Below are positions 37,501 to 45,727 of a DNA stretch of 64,000 nucleotides, one piece after another. Each line of letters starts with the position of its first letter. The stretch's first letter is position 1. Location: the NCBI GenBank assembly GCA_045590855.1, contig JAZNRV010000077.1:12539-76538 (forward strand). The letters are read 5' to 3'. The DNA is from RGIG3009 sp045590855. GTDB taxonomy: Bacteria; Bacillota; Clostridia; Oscillospirales; Acutalibacteraceae. Position numbers and translations under genes: made by a program. A model generated the notes under the pieces. That model was not told the DNA's origin. It worked only from the letters and a program-made list of their open reading frames with translations, and did not search any database.

Positions 37501-38100
37501 AAGCGGGATTCCCGTTTCGCGGGAAAGACGAATAATCCCTTCGTTAACCACCGTTTGTTCTTGCAATCCATGGTCTTGAATTTCTAAAAAGAAATTATCC
37601 GCGCCAAACAATTCACGATACCGCTGCGCCGTTTGTTTAGCCAGTTCATAATTTCCGCGCCGCAAAGCGGTGGGAATCTTACCTGCCAAGCACGCAGAAA
37701 GCGCAATTAACCCTTCGTGGTACTGTGTAAGCAACTCTTCATCCACACGCGGTTTTCCGTAAAAGCCGTCGGTCCACGCCGTCGAAACCAAACGCACCAA
37801 ATTGGCATAACCCGTTTCGTTTTCGCACAACAACACCAAATGATGATGCTCGTTATCAATACCGTGCACTTTGTCGTGGCGCGAACGCGCCGCAACGTAC
37901 ACTTCACAGCCTAAAATAGGGTGAATGCCTTGCTTTTTGGCGGCTTTGTAAAAATCCACCAACCCGTACATCACACCATGGTCGGTGACCGCTACGGCAG
38001 TTTGTCCCAGTTCCTTAACACGACGAATCAGCCCGTCCAAACGGCAAGCACCGTCCAGCAGGCTGTATTCACTATGCACGTGCAGGTGAACAAACGACAT
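34579..38100 (-). CDS. dnaE: DNA polymerase III alpha subunit (DnaE)
   Basis: 1173 residues. The N-terminal PHP domain starts FVHLHVHSEYSLLDGA, and the polymerase core includes GPGRGSGAGSLCAYCLGIT and PDFDIDFC (catalytic acidic residues). An OB-fold/tRNA-anticodon-type domain (about 985-1070) is near the C-terminus. It is DnaE rather than PolC, as no 3'-5' exonuclease insertion is present. The C-terminal tail has the VFEGEFPVYLRL segment usual for DnaE. Confidence 0.97.
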   Translation of the reverse strand: MSFVHLHVHSEYSLLDGACRLDGLIRRVKELGQTAVAVTDHGVMYGLVDFYKAAKKQGIHPILGCEVYVAARSRHDKVHGIDNEHHHLVLLCENETGYANLVRLVSTAWTDGFYGKPRVDEELLTQYHEGLIALSACLAGKIPTALRRGNYELAKQTAQRYRELFGADNFFLEIQDHGLQEQTVVNEGIIRLSRETGIPLVCTNDAHYLSREDARMQKVLLCIQTNTTVDEPTDMAFETDEFYIKSEEEMRSLFPTLSEAFDNTQKIADRCQVTLEFGNTKLPHFEAPNGQDSEEYFREQCYAGLYRLYGENPDKAVVERLEYEMQTVRRMGYVNYYLIVNDFVQYAKSHNIPVGPGRGSGAGSLCAYCLGITGIDPIKYHLLFERFLNPERVSMPDFDIDFCNEKRQQVIDYVIRKYGEDHVAQIVTFGTMAARAAVRDVARALGLPYAVGDAVAKRVPWELNMTLAKALEQSRELKEMYETDAGVRTLLDMAQKLEGMPRHASTHAAGVVITAKPVSEYVPLCVNGEAVATQYTMTTLEELGLLKMDFLGLRNLTVIEETQTMIRRVNPSFSIKDIPLDAPAVYKMLSQGNSDGVFQFESAGMKRVLTQLKPDCFEDLIAVISLFRPGPMDSIPRYIENRHHPEKITYAHPALQPILQVTYGCIVYQEQVMRIFRDLAGYSLGRADVVRRAMSKKKHEVMNKEREIFIHGLTDEHGQIVVEGCMRRGVSEKIANGIFDEMASFASYAFNKSHAAAYAMVAYQTAYLKAFYPKQYMAALLTSVLDSGKIIGYIGECERLRIRVLPPSVNESTESFTVVGDHIRFGLSAIKNIGRALIRVMVSEREENGPFVSFYSFCQRLSGYREFNRRALDSLIRCGALDGLDANRRQMCEASAYILEQLESANRRNLSGQLDFFDNPDTASAPPALPSVSEFPYEELLAMEKEVAGMYLTGNPMQPYEAVHRYYKAARIDRILDAFSEQTLSHDFSDGQAVTLVGMLGAVQLKNTRSNAQMAYVTLEDLYGALELVLFPKTLEQCRSNLKAGRVVVVHGKLSAREDEAPKLLVSSLEITPSPEALPAQTPTVSATTSSAPSGLYLKIPSLESEEWCRVKKLLRVFEGEFPVYLRLTDTGKMLRAPHEYWITPESVLLKELENVLGRQNVAKIEQNCCTNG

Positions 38101-38103
38101 GAT

Positions 38104-38991
38104 TTACCCTTCCCATTCCTCGGCAAGTTTGGTAATACGTTGTAACCGATGATTTACGCCGGAACGGCTAAGCGGCGGTTCCAATGCCGCCCCCAATTCC
38201 CGCAATGAATATTCGGGATTTTCTATGCGTAATTTGCAAAGCAAACGCAACTCTTCGGGCAACGTTTCCAACACGCCGTGTTTTTCCAGTTTTTTGATAG
38301 CTTCCATCTGTGCCAAAGCAGCAGCCACCGTTTTGTCCAGGTTGGCACTTTCACAGTTAGCGGCACGGTTGACGTTGTTGCGAATGCTTTTGATGAGTTT
38401 AACATTCATCAATTCCAACGTCGCGCTCATAGCCCCCATCAAAGTAAGACAATCTTCGATTTGTTCGCTTTCTTTAAAATAAACAATGTACAATCCTTTT
38501 CGCCGTACCGTTTTGGCATTTAATCCTTGTTCTTTCAAAAGTGCTACCAAATCGTTACTTACGTGGAGAAAAGGGACACTGAATTCCAAATGATAATCCA
38601 CTTGCGGGTTGGTTACCGCACCGCAAGCCAAAAAAGCACCTCGCAAAAAAGCGGCGGCACAAGCATCGCAATCCAAATTGGCACGATTAAGGCGCAACGT
38701 AACCTCGCCACTGTGACCAAAGCGTTCCAACACCGCCAACGTTTCATCCAACGTCGGCATGGATACCGTGTACATACCGGTACCAACCGAGAGTTGCGGA
38801 TTGACACCGCACACATCATGCATCAAGGCAACGTACCGTTTGGCAATGGCTTCGTTTTCCGTTTGCAACGATACCGAACGTTTGGAAAAAGAATGCCCAA
38901 ATTCTGCCATACCGTAGGCTTGCGCCACCGCACAGCAACCGTTTTCTTCAATTTGTGCCAATTCTTTTTTGATATCCGACGAGAACGACAT
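38104..38991 (-). CDS. whiA: WhiA sporulation/division regulator
   Basis: 295 residues beginning MSFSSDIKKELAQIE, with a LAGLIDADG-like fold (RGAFLACGAVTNPQVDYHLEF) and a C-terminal helix-turn-helix (YSLRELGAALEPPLSRSGVNHRL). WhiA is a DNA-binding protein linked to cell division and, in actinomycetes, to sporulation. It is three bases upstream of dnaE. The usual partners rapZ and yvcK are absent between it and murB. Confidence 0.95.
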   Translation of the reverse strand: MSFSSDIKKELAQIEENGCCAVAQAYGMAEFGHSFSKRSVSLQTENEAIAKRYVALMHDVCGVNPQLSVGTGMYTVSMPTLDETLAVLERFGHSGEVTLRLNRANLDCDACAAAFLRGAFLACGAVTNPQVDYHLEFSVPFLHVSNDLVALLKEQGLNAKTVRRKGLYIVYFKESEQIEDCLTLMGAMSATLELMNVKLIKSIRNNVNRAANCESANLDKTVAAALAQMEAIKKLEKHGVLETLPEELRLLCKLRIENPEYSLRELGAALEPPLSRSGVNHRLQRITKLAEEWEG

Positions 38992-39023
38992 CGTTTGTTC
39001 CTCCCAGGGTGAGCAGTCAAATC

Positions 39024-39932
39024 CTACGGCCGCCCAACAAATTGAACTTCCCTTTCCAGCGTTACCCCAAAGCGGTCTTGCACCGTTTGTTGCACTTGGT
39101 CACACAGTTTTAGCACTTCATCGCACGTCGCGCCACCGCGATTGATTAAAAAGCCGGCATGTTTTTCGCTGATTTGCGCACCGCCGACCGTGGTGCCTTT
39201 AAGTCCGCATTGTTCAATCAGCGCACCGGCAAAATACCCCGTGGGGCGCTTGAAAAAACTGCCGCCGCTGGGGTATTCCAGCGGTTGTTTTTCTCGCCGA
39301 CAACACAAGTGTTTTTCCATAGCTTTTCGAATTTCTGCGGTGTCGCCTTGCTGTAAAGTAAGTGTCACCGACCAAATCAGCAACGGTTGTTCCATAAACA
39401 CACTGTGGCGGTAATCAAAATCGAGTTCGTCTGCGGATAATTCTTGTACCTCGCCCGTTGGTGTCAACACCGTAACACTGCTAATCACATTGGAAAGTTG
39501 ACCACCGTAGGCACCCGCGTTCATGTACGTGCCGCCGCCTACCGTGCCGGGAATCCCATACGCAAACTCCAAACCGGATAACCCTTGTTCACACGCAAAG
39601 CGGCACAACCGCGAAAGCGGTACCGCGGCTTGTGCTGTCACTTGTGTTCCTTGTACCGTGAGCCTTTCTTTGCCACAGTCAATGCGCATAACAACACCTT
39701 CGACACCGCGGTCACTGACCAACACGTTTGAACCGTTCCCCAAAATAAAAAGCGGGAGTTTTTGTTGTGTGCAAAACTGCAAAACTGCCGCGGCAGTATC
39801 GCGGGTATTAACCGTTACCAACCAATCCGCCGCACCGCCGATTTTGAACGAAGTGTAGGAAGCCAGCGGTTCTTTTTCCCGCACTTGGCACCCGAGCATT
39901 TTTAAGCACGCCGTAATTTCCTCTTTTTGCAC
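39024..39932 (-). CDS. murB: UDP-N-acetylenolpyruvoylglucosamine reductase
   Basis: 302 residues of the type II MurB class. The FAD-binding LGNGSNVLVSD and GIPGTVGGGTYMNAGAYGG motifs, the catalytic Ser region PSGGSFFKRP and the late acidic residue region LEREVQFVG are intact. It makes UDP-MurNAc for peptidoglycan. It is downstream of the ROK kinase gene. Confidence 0.96.
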   Translation of the reverse strand: MQKEEITACLKMLGCQVREKEPLASYTSFKIGGAADWLVTVNTRDTAAAVLQFCTQQKLPLFILGNGSNVLVSDRGVEGVVMRIDCGKERLTVQGTQVTAQAAVPLSRLCRFACEQGLSGLEFAYGIPGTVGGGTYMNAGAYGGQLSNVISSVTVLTPTGEVQELSADELDFDYRHSVFMEQPLLIWSVTLTLQQGDTAEIRKAMEKHLCCRREKQPLEYPSGGSFFKRPTGYFAGALIEQCGLKGTTVGGAQISEKHAGFLINRGGATCDEVLKLCDQVQQTVQDRFGVTLEREVQFVGRP

Positions 39933-39967
39933 GTTTCCTCCCCCTTTTTGGAAATTTTATAAACCAA

Positions 39968-40912
39968 TTATCGTCCCAAGCAGGCAGCACCGATAATGCC
40001 GGCGTCGTTGCCCAGGGTAGCCACACAAATTTTGGTTTGCTTTTCACTGTATCGGCTGTATCGTTCCGCTTCTACGTGCTTGCGAAGCGGCGCTAACAAA
40101 GTTTCGCCCTCTTTGCTGACGCCGCCGCCGATACACAAAATCTCCGGTTGAAAAATGTTTATCATGTTGGTCACACCGCAAGCAACGTAAGCAATGTATT
40201 GGTCCACCACCGCTTTGCCTGCGGCATCGCCCGCGCGCATGGCATCAAAAGCGGTAAGCCCGTTTACTGCGCTCAAGGAACCGGCTATCTTCCACATTTG
40301 ACTATCGGGGTTTTCTTGCATCGCTTTTTTGGTTTGACGCACCAGTGCCGTTGCCGAAGCATACGCTTCCCAACACCCGTTTCTGCCGCAAGTACACGGC
40401 TCGCCGTTTTGTTCAATCACAATATGGCCGACCTCGGCACCCGAAAAATTGAAACCACCGTAAATTTTGCCATCGATGATGATACCGCCACCGACGCCTG
40501 TTCCCAAAGTGATGCACACACAACTGTTTGCTCCTTTGGCGGCACCCGCTTTGGCTTCACCCAACGCGGCGGCATTGGCATCGTTTTCAATGTATACGGG
40601 AAGTCCCAGTTTTTCATGCATCATCTTGCAAACCGGAACGTTAATAAAACCCAAGTTGTTGGCATATTCCACCACACCGGTATCGGTATTGCACGTACCG
40701 GGACTGCCAATGCCGATAAAAGCCGCTTTTTCCATAGATAAACCGGCTTTTCTCATGGCTTCGCGGCTGAGCCGCACAATATCTTCCAAAATGGCATCTG
40801 CCGAACGGGGCGAGTTGGTTTTGCATTTTGCAGTGGCAAGAATACGGTAGTTTTCGTCCACTACACCTGCCACAATGTTGGTTCCGCCCAAATCCACACC
40901 GATACTGTACAT
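39968..40912 (-). CDS. ROK-family glucokinase
   Basis: 314 residues. The ATP-binding GVDLGGTNIVAGVVD motif, the catalytic region YIENDANAAALGEA, and the ROK zinc site CTCGRNGCWEAYAS are present; no helix-turn-helix, so it is a kinase rather than a repressor. Glucose is the likely substrate by family. It lies between hprK and murB. Confidence 0.92.
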   Translation of the reverse strand: MYSIGVDLGGTNIVAGVVDENYRILATAKCKTNSPRSADAILEDIVRLSREAMRKAGLSMEKAAFIGIGSPGTCNTDTGVVEYANNLGFINVPVCKMMHEKLGLPVYIENDANAAALGEAKAGAAKGANSCVCITLGTGVGGGIIIDGKIYGGFNFSGAEVGHIVIEQNGEPCTCGRNGCWEAYASATALVRQTKKAMQENPDSQMWKIAGSLSAVNGLTAFDAMRAGDAAGKAVVDQYIAYVACGVTNMINIFQPEILCIGGGVSKEGETLLAPLRKHVEAERYSRYSEKQTKICVATLGNDAGIIGAACLGR

Positions 40913-40929
40913 CGTTATCCTCCTACATT

Positions 40930-41856
40930 TTATGCATCCGTCATGCCGAGATTTTGCATCAATTCTTGCGCGGCATTGTACCCCATTTTCTTTTGACGGT
41001 TGTTCATTGCCGCTACTTCAATAATAATTGCCAAATTTCGTCCCGGTTTTACCGGAATGGTCAGCATGGGAACTTGAATCCCCAAAATATCCATGTATTC
41101 ATCTTTCAGTCCCATGCGGTCGTACACTTTATCTTTATTCCATTGTTCCATTTGTATGACCATATCAATTTTTTCGGTCATTTTGACGGCACCCATACCG
41201 AAGATGCGACGCACGTTGACAATGCCGATACCGCGCAGTTCGATAAAGTGGCGAATATTGTCCGGTGCCGAACCCACCAACGTTTTGGAAGAAACGCGAC
41301 GGATTTCCACGGCATCATCGGCAATCAAACGGTGCCCGCGTTTTACCAGTTCGATGGCGGTTTCACTTTTACCGACACCGCTGTCACCCACCAACAAAAT
41401 ACCTTCACCGTACGCTTCCACCAACACACCGTGACGCGTAATGCGGGGAGCTAACTGTACGTTCAAAAAAGCAATCAACGCCGCCATCACGCCCGAAGTG
41501 GTATCGGCACTTTGCAACAACGGGATATCGTATTCCTTACAAGCATCTTCCAAATCCTGCGGAATATCCAACGAACGGGATACCACTAACATGGGTGGTT
41601 TTTGCGACAAGAACTGACGCAATCGTTCTTTGCTGATTTCCCGCGAAACAGAACTCAAAAAACCAAACTCGCTTTTTCCCATGACTTGCACACGGGTGTT
41701 GTCAAAATATTCAAAATACCCCGACAAGCCCAAACCGGGACGGCTGACTTCCGGCGATACCACCGTGCGTTCTTCGCCGTTTTCGGGCATATACACAACC
41801 GACAGTGATAATTCTTCCACAATTTTGCTGATAGTAACGGAATATTGTTTTTCCAA
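40930..41856 (-). CDS. hprK: HPr kinase/phosphorylase
   Basis: 308 residues from a TTG seven bases after AAAGGTGG; no better ATG fits. The P-loop GDSGVGKSETA and the following ADDAVEI segment are diagnostic. It phosphorylates HPr on Ser46 and so controls catabolite repression with CcpA. It heads the hprK-ROK-murB-whiA-dnaE-pfkA strand. A TATACT -10 box (minus strand, about 41888) precedes it. Confidence 0.95.
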   Translation of the reverse strand: MEKQYSVTISKIVEELSLSVVYMPENGEERTVVSPEVSRPGLGLSGYFEYFDNTRVQVMGKSEFGFLSSVSREISKERLRQFLSQKPPMLVVSRSLDIPQDLEDACKEYDIPLLQSADTTSGVMAALIAFLNVQLAPRITRHGVLVEAYGEGILLVGDSGVGKSETAIELVKRGHRLIADDAVEIRRVSSKTLVGSAPDNIRHFIELRGIGIVNVRRIFGMGAVKMTEKIDMVIQMEQWNKDKVYDRMGLKDEYMDILGIQVPMLTIPVKPGRNLAIIIEVAAMNNRQKKMGYNAAQELMQNLGMTDA

Positions 41857-41967
41857 AATACTCCCACCTTTCCGATAACTATGTTCAGTATAACTCATTT
41901 TTTAAAGTTAGAAAAGTCTTTTTTTATATTTTTAATATTTTTAGGGAAACATTAAAAATATTCGCTG

Positions 41968-41996
41968 TTGCATTTATCGGTAAAATATAGTAAAAT
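41968..41996 (+). promoter_or_regulatory. Sigma-A promoter for the glycosyltransferase
   Basis: TTGCAT (41968-41973), 17-base spacer, TAAAAT (41991-41996), 33 bases before the start codon. Confidence 0.55.
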
Positions 41997-42029
41997 AATC
42001 ACAATTGTACAGAAAGGAGCGTGTGACAT

Positions 42030-43184
42030 ATGAGTGGTTTTTCGGTAGGATTGTTTAACGATTCGTTCCCGCCGATGATAGACGGCGTTGCCCAAGCAGT
42101 AAAAAACTACGCAACTTTTTTGAACGAAAAAAACTGTCAAGTCTCGGTTGTCACACCCGATTATCGCGACGTTCAAGATAACTATCCTTTTGACGTTTAT
42201 CGGTATCCTTCTCTGCCCGCCACTGCCCGTATCGGCTATCGGGTAGGCGTTCCTTTTACGCCTGAAACAATTTCCAAGCTGCGTTCCAAAAAATTCGATA
42301 TCATGCACGTTCACTCTCCGTTTGCCTCTTCGGTTTTGGTAAACACCATCAACCACCGCCCTCACGTTCCGGTGGTGCTCACTTACCACACGCGTTTTGA
42401 TTTGGATTTTCAAAAACGAATCCCCAACGCCGCTATGCGCAAAGTGGCTTCCAAATTTTTGCTCAAAAACATCAAATCCGCGGACGAAGTGTGGGTTGTC
42501 ACTTCCGCGTGCGGTAAATTTTTGGCAGATATCGGTTACGAAGGTTCCTACCGCGTAATGGAAAACGGCACGGATTTTGTTCGCGGATTAGCCTCTGCCG
42601 AAAAAATTGCCGCTTTGCGCGAGCAGTACCATTTGTATGAAGACGTTCCCGTGTTTTTGTTTGTCGGTCGTATGATGTGGTACAAAAACATTCGCCTGAT
42701 TTTGGACACCTTGGCCATTTTACGCGACAACGGCATGGATTTTCGTGCTTTCTTCATTGGCGACGGATACGATTTACCCGAAATCAAAACTTACGCTGCC
42801 GAAATCAAATTGCAAGATAACACCGTTTTTACCGGTCCCCTTTTTGACCGCGAACAGTTACGGGTGTTTTACAGTATTACCGATTTGTTTTTGTTCCCTT
42901 CCACGTACGATACTTGCGGCATCGTGGTAAAAGAAGCCGCCGCTTGCAACTGCCCTTCTTTGTTGGTGGAAAACAGCGGTGCCGCCGAGGGTGCCATACA
43001 CGGCGAAAACGCCTTTTTGGCACAGGAAAATCCCGATTCTTGCGCGGCGGTAGTCATGCAAGCTATGGCAGACCGCAACGCTTTGAAAACGGTTGGGATG
43101 AATGCAGGCAAAACCCTTTATCTCTCTTGGAGTGACGTGGTAGACCGCGCTTATGCCCGATACGAAGAGATTTTGAACCAATAA
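42030..43184 (+). CDS. GT4-family glycosyltransferase
   Basis: 384 residues behind AAAGGAG. The N-terminal half opens with NDSFPPMIDGVAQAVKNYA and has MHVHSPF; the C-terminal GT-B half has VGRMMWYKN and the sugar-nucleotide Glu region STYDTCGIVVKEAAAC. It is most like diacylglycerol alpha-glucosyltransferases (1,2-diacylglycerol 3-glucosyltransferase type), so a glycolipid or lipoteichoic-acid anchor role is likely but not proven. It is divergent from hprK. Confidence 0.85.
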   Translation: MSGFSVGLFNDSFPPMIDGVAQAVKNYATFLNEKNCQVSVVTPDYRDVQDNYPFDVYRYPSLPATARIGYRVGVPFTPETISKLRSKKFDIMHVHSPFASSVLVNTINHRPHVPVVLTYHTRFDLDFQKRIPNAAMRKVASKFLLKNIKSADEVWVVTSACGKFLADIGYEGSYRVMENGTDFVRGLASAEKIAALREQYHLYEDVPVFLFVGRMMWYKNIRLILDTLAILRDNGMDFRAFFIGDGYDLPEIKTYAAEIKLQDNTVFTGPLFDREQLRVFYSITDLFLFPSTYDTCGIVVKEAAACNCPSLLVENSGAAEGAIHGENAFLAQENPDSCAAVVMQAMADRNALKTVGMNAGKTLYLSWSDVVDRAYARYEEILNQ

Positions 43185-43202
43185 TTTTTTGCAAACAACC
43201 TC

Positions 43203-43231
43203 TTGACATTTTGGCAAAAATGCGGTAAGAT
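43203..43231 (+). promoter_or_regulatory. Sigma-A promoter of tRNA-Ala
   Basis: TTGACA (43203-43208), 17-base spacer, TAAGAT (43226-43231); the overlapping GATAAT at 43229 is another possible -10. Confidence 0.75.
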
Positions 43232-43244
43232 AATGGGCGTCCAT

Positions 43245-43320
43245 GGGGGCGTAGCTCAGCTGGGAGAGCGTACGGTTCGCATCCGTAAGGTCGAGAGTTC
43301 GATCCTCTTCGTCTCCACCA
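43245..43320 (+). tRNA. tRNA-Ala (anticodon CGC)
   Basis: 76 bases with encoded CCA. Acceptor GGGGGCG/CGTCTCC contains the alanine identity pair G3-U70. The anticodon stem-loop TACGG-TTCGCAT-CCGTA gives CGC, reading GCG, and the T loop is TTCGATC. A terminator follows. Confidence 0.97.
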
Positions 43321-43325
43321 AAAAG

Positions 43326-43361
43326 AACCGACAATTTTCGATAGAAGATTGTCGGTTTTTT
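43326..43361 (+). terminator. Terminator after tRNA-Ala
   Basis: Ten-base stem AACCGACAAT/ATTGTCGGTT with seven T residues. Beyond it (43362-43450) lies a pyrimidine-rich then purine-rich stretch that can fold on itself; no gene is visible there. Confidence 0.85.
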
Positions 43362-43516
43362 GTTCTCTTCACTTTTCTCTTTTCGTTCTTCTCTCTTCTC
43401 TAACATTGTCGGTTCCAGATAAAAGATAAGAGAGAATAGAGAAAAGGTGGTTTTGCTCCGAAAAACATTAAATTTAACTATAAAACACTATATAATACAA
43501 ACAGAGGTGATAACAA

Positions 43517-43867
43517 ATGAACAGTCCATTGCTTGATAAATCTCTTGATTTTGCAACTCTAATCGTATTGTTTTATGAGGGCTTTTCTAAGACAAAAAAA
43601 GACACCACTATCGCAAAGCAGTTGCTTCGTTCCGCTACAAGCGTTGGCGCTAATATCAATGAAGCGATTTATGGAAATAGCAAGGCTGATTTTATTTCCA
43701 AATTACATATTTCTCTTAAAGAAACCGGCGAGAGCATTTATTGGATCACCTTGCTCAAACGAACAAACTTAATCGAATATGATTTTGATAAGCTTCTTTC
43801 TTTGGCAGAAGAAATCAAAAGAATGTTAATCGCTTCGCTCAATACCGCAAAGGAAAATAACAAATGA
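43517..43867 (+). CDS. Four-helix-bundle protein (S23 family)
   Basis: 116 residues. The segment RSATSVGANINEA followed by FISKLHISLKE is the signature of the S23/four-helix-bundle family found in 23S rRNA intervening sequences and in many accessory loci. The function is unknown. GAGGTG precedes the ATG, and TATAAT lies about 20 bases further upstream. It overlaps the next gene by four bases (ATGA type). The AT-rich codon use differs from the flanking core genes, suggesting acquisition. Confidence 0.88.
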   Translation: MNSPLLDKSLDFATLIVLFYEGFSKTKKDTTIAKQLLRSATSVGANINEAIYGNSKADFISKLHISLKETGESIYWITLLKRTNLIEYDFDKLLSLAEEIKRMLIASLNTAKENNK

Positions 43868-44304
43868 TATACTTAAAACCAATAACGCTTGATAACATAA
43901 ATGATTTTAAAAACACATCGTACGATAATATGACTCTTGAACAAAAAGAAGAAATGATAACTGAGAGCATAAATAAAATTCACAATAATATGTATTTTGA
44001 ATTTTTAGTGGTATATAAAAATGATATTGTAATTGGATTTATGAACCTCTTCGCCCACTCCAAACACATTATAAGTTGCGGACCAACTATTAAAGATGAA
44101 TTTCAACGCAAGGGGTTTGGCTTTGAAGCTGAAGTTTTAGCATTAAAATATGCCAAGGAAAAAGGATTTACTATCGCAGTTGGCGGTGTTGACGATAATA
44201 ATATAGCAAGTATTAAATTACATGAAAAATTAGGATTTGAATTAGAGAGGAAATACCTCAACAAACAAGGAAGAACTATTAGATTATACATTAAAGCAAT
44301 ATAA
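43864..44304 (+). CDS. GNAT-family N-acetyltransferase
   Basis: 146 residues. The acetyl-CoA-binding region (FQRKGFGFEAEVLALKYA) and the NIASIKLHEKLGFE motif define the GNAT fold. The substrate is unknown. It overlaps the four-helix-bundle gene by four bases and shares its AT-rich composition, so the pair probably moved together. A terminator follows at 44371. Confidence 0.88.
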   Translation: MIYLKPITLDNINDFKNTSYDNMTLEQKEEMITESINKIHNNMYFEFLVVYKNDIVIGFMNLFAHSKHIISCGPTIKDEFQRKGFGFEAEVLALKYAKEKGFTIAVGGVDDNNIASIKLHEKLGFELERKYLNKQGRTIRLYIKAI

Positions 44305-44370
44305 TTGTTTGATATACGGGAGTTTAAACACATAATATAAACAACTTCAAATTTGTACAACCCTTTCAGA

Positions 44371-44401
44371 AAAACCGACAAGTTTTGATTTGTCGGTTTT
44401 T
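44371..44401 (+). terminator. Terminator after the GNAT gene
   Basis: Eleven-base stem AAAACCGACAA/TTGTCGGTTTT ending in T residues. A further small hairpin CCACCC/GGGTGG (44411-44426) lies in the otherwise empty stretch before the YitT gene. Confidence 0.8.
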
Positions 44402-44520
44402 CAACTAAATCCACCCTTTCGGGTGGAGCAAAGCGAACGATTTTATTTCGTGCTGTAAAAGTTCAGAATTATAGGCAAATCTTTTTTGTTATATTGTCTT
44501 AAACCGCACATACTACTCCT

Positions 44521-45366
44521 ATGAAAAGAGTTTCACATTATTTAACCGACAGTTTGTATCTAATAATCGGCACGTTTTTGGCTGCCGTGGGCATTTTTTG
44601 CTTTTTGACACCCAACAAACTCTCCGTGGGTGGGGTGTCTGCCATTGGCACGGTGTTGTTTCACCTGTGGGGCATCAATTTGTCCGTGACCACCATTCTT
44701 CTCAATGGTATATTGTTTATCTTCGGTTACCGCATTTTAGGGAAAACCGCGCTTTTAAAAACCGTCCTCGGGATTGTATTGTTATCCGCGTTTTTGGAAC
44801 TCGCCGCGTTTTTGCCCGTTTTTGTAGGCGATACCCTGGTTGCCGCGGTAGTCGGAGGCGCATTGGTGGGTGTGGGGGTCGGCTTGGTGGTAAGGCGCGG
44901 TGCTTCCACAGGCGGCAGTGATTTTTTGGCATTTATTTTCAAAAGGTTTTTCCCACACATCTCCCTTGCGGATTTCATATTGATAATCGATTGCAGTATT
45001 GTTCTGCTATCCGGTCTTGTTTTTCGGCAAATTGACGTGACGGTTTTTTCCGTTTTGTCACTTTACCTTTCTTCCAAAGTAACGGATAGTATCATTACCA
45101 TGGGTACGGCCGCTAAAACGGTTACCATTATCTCGGAACAACACGAAACCATTGCGGAATATATTTTGCACGATTGTAAGCGCGGTGCCACCGCTCTGCT
45201 AGGGCGCGGCATGTTTTCGGGGCAAGAAACCCCCTTGTTATGGTGTGTGGTAACACCAAAAGAAGTGCCGCTGCTGATTGCCGCTATACGTCAAATTGAC
45301 CACCATGCCTTCATCACCGTGCAGGACACCAAAGAAGTGTTTGGCAACGGATTTCATAAAACTTAA
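44521..45366 (+). CDS. YitT-family membrane protein
   Basis: 281 residues: five or six transmembrane segments in the first about 190 residues (with GVGVGLVVRRGASTGGSDFLA), then a cytoplasmic C-terminal domain of the DUF2179 type (VVTPKEVPLLIAAI, ITVQDTKEVFGNGF). The family role is unknown, possibly transport. I see no Shine-Dalgarno before the ATG, which follows TACTACTCCT, so initiation may be weak or leaderless. Confidence 0.85.
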   Translation: MKRVSHYLTDSLYLIIGTFLAAVGIFCFLTPNKLSVGGVSAIGTVLFHLWGINLSVTTILLNGILFIFGYRILGKTALLKTVLGIVLLSAFLELAAFLPVFVGDTLVAAVVGGALVGVGVGLVVRRGASTGGSDFLAFIFKRFFPHISLADFILIIDCSIVLLSGLVFRQIDVTVFSVLSLYLSSKVTDSIITMGTAAKTVTIISEQHETIAEYILHDCKRGATALLGRGMFSGQETPLLWCVVTPKEVPLLIAAIRQIDHHAFITVQDTKEVFGNGFHKT

Positions 45367-45383
45367 TTTTTTTGATTTTATTC

Positions 45384-45412
45384 TTGACAAGGGTTCTTTA
45401 CCGTGCTATAAT
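45384..45412 (+). promoter_or_regulatory. Sigma-A promoter of tRNA-Gly
   Basis: Perfect TTGACA (45384-45389), 17-base spacer and perfect TATAAT (45407-45412). Confidence 0.88.
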
Positions 45413-45426
45413 ACAGCATGTTCTTT

Positions 45427-45502
45427 GCGGCTTTAGCTCATCTGGTAGAGCGCCACCTTGCCAAGGTGGAGGTAGCGAGTTCGAGCCTCGTAAGCCGCTC
45501 CA
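45427..45502 (+). tRNA. tRNA-Gly (anticodon GCC)
   Basis: 76 bases with encoded CCA. Acceptor GCGGCTT/AAGCCGC, anticodon stem-loop CACCT-TGCCA-AGGTG reading GCC, T loop TTCGAGC. It is a single gene with its own promoter and terminator. Confidence 0.97.
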
Positions 45503-45540
45503 AAACTCCCGAATGCGAAAGCGTTCGGGAGTTTACTTTT
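45503..45540 (+). terminator. Terminator after tRNA-Gly
   Basis: Fourteen-base stem AAACTCCCGAATGC/GCGTTCGGGAGTTT closed by a GAAA tetraloop (45503-45534), then a T-rich tail. Confidence 0.85.
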
Positions 45541-45617
45541 TTACTTTTCACTCTTCACTAAAACTCGCATTCGGGATTTTTGGAAAGTAAGAGGTAATAG
45601 TGAAGAGTGAAGAGGTA
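45541..45617. repeat. Imperfect inverted repeat downstream of tRNA-Gly
   Basis: TTACTTTTCACTCTTCACTA (45541-45560) pairs with its near complement at 45598-45617 around a 37-base loop. A small GCGGC/GCCGC hairpin follows near 45620-45632. It looks like a short non-autonomous palindromic element; a similar pyrimidine/purine arrangement follows tRNA-Ala at 43362-43450. Confidence 0.5.
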
Positions 45618-45673
45618 TTGCGGCTTCGCCGCTTTTATGCTATGCTTGTGCTACAATAGGGACAAAAAGACCA

Positions 45674-45702
45674 TTGAAATGAATTTGTAAATATGATAGA
45701 AT
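45674..45702 (+). promoter_or_regulatory. Sigma-A promoter for the small membrane protein
   Basis: TTGAAA (45674-45679), 17-base spacer, TAGAAT (45697-45702). Confidence 0.55.
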
Positions 45703-45727
45703 AATTATACTAAGGAGATGAGCTGTG

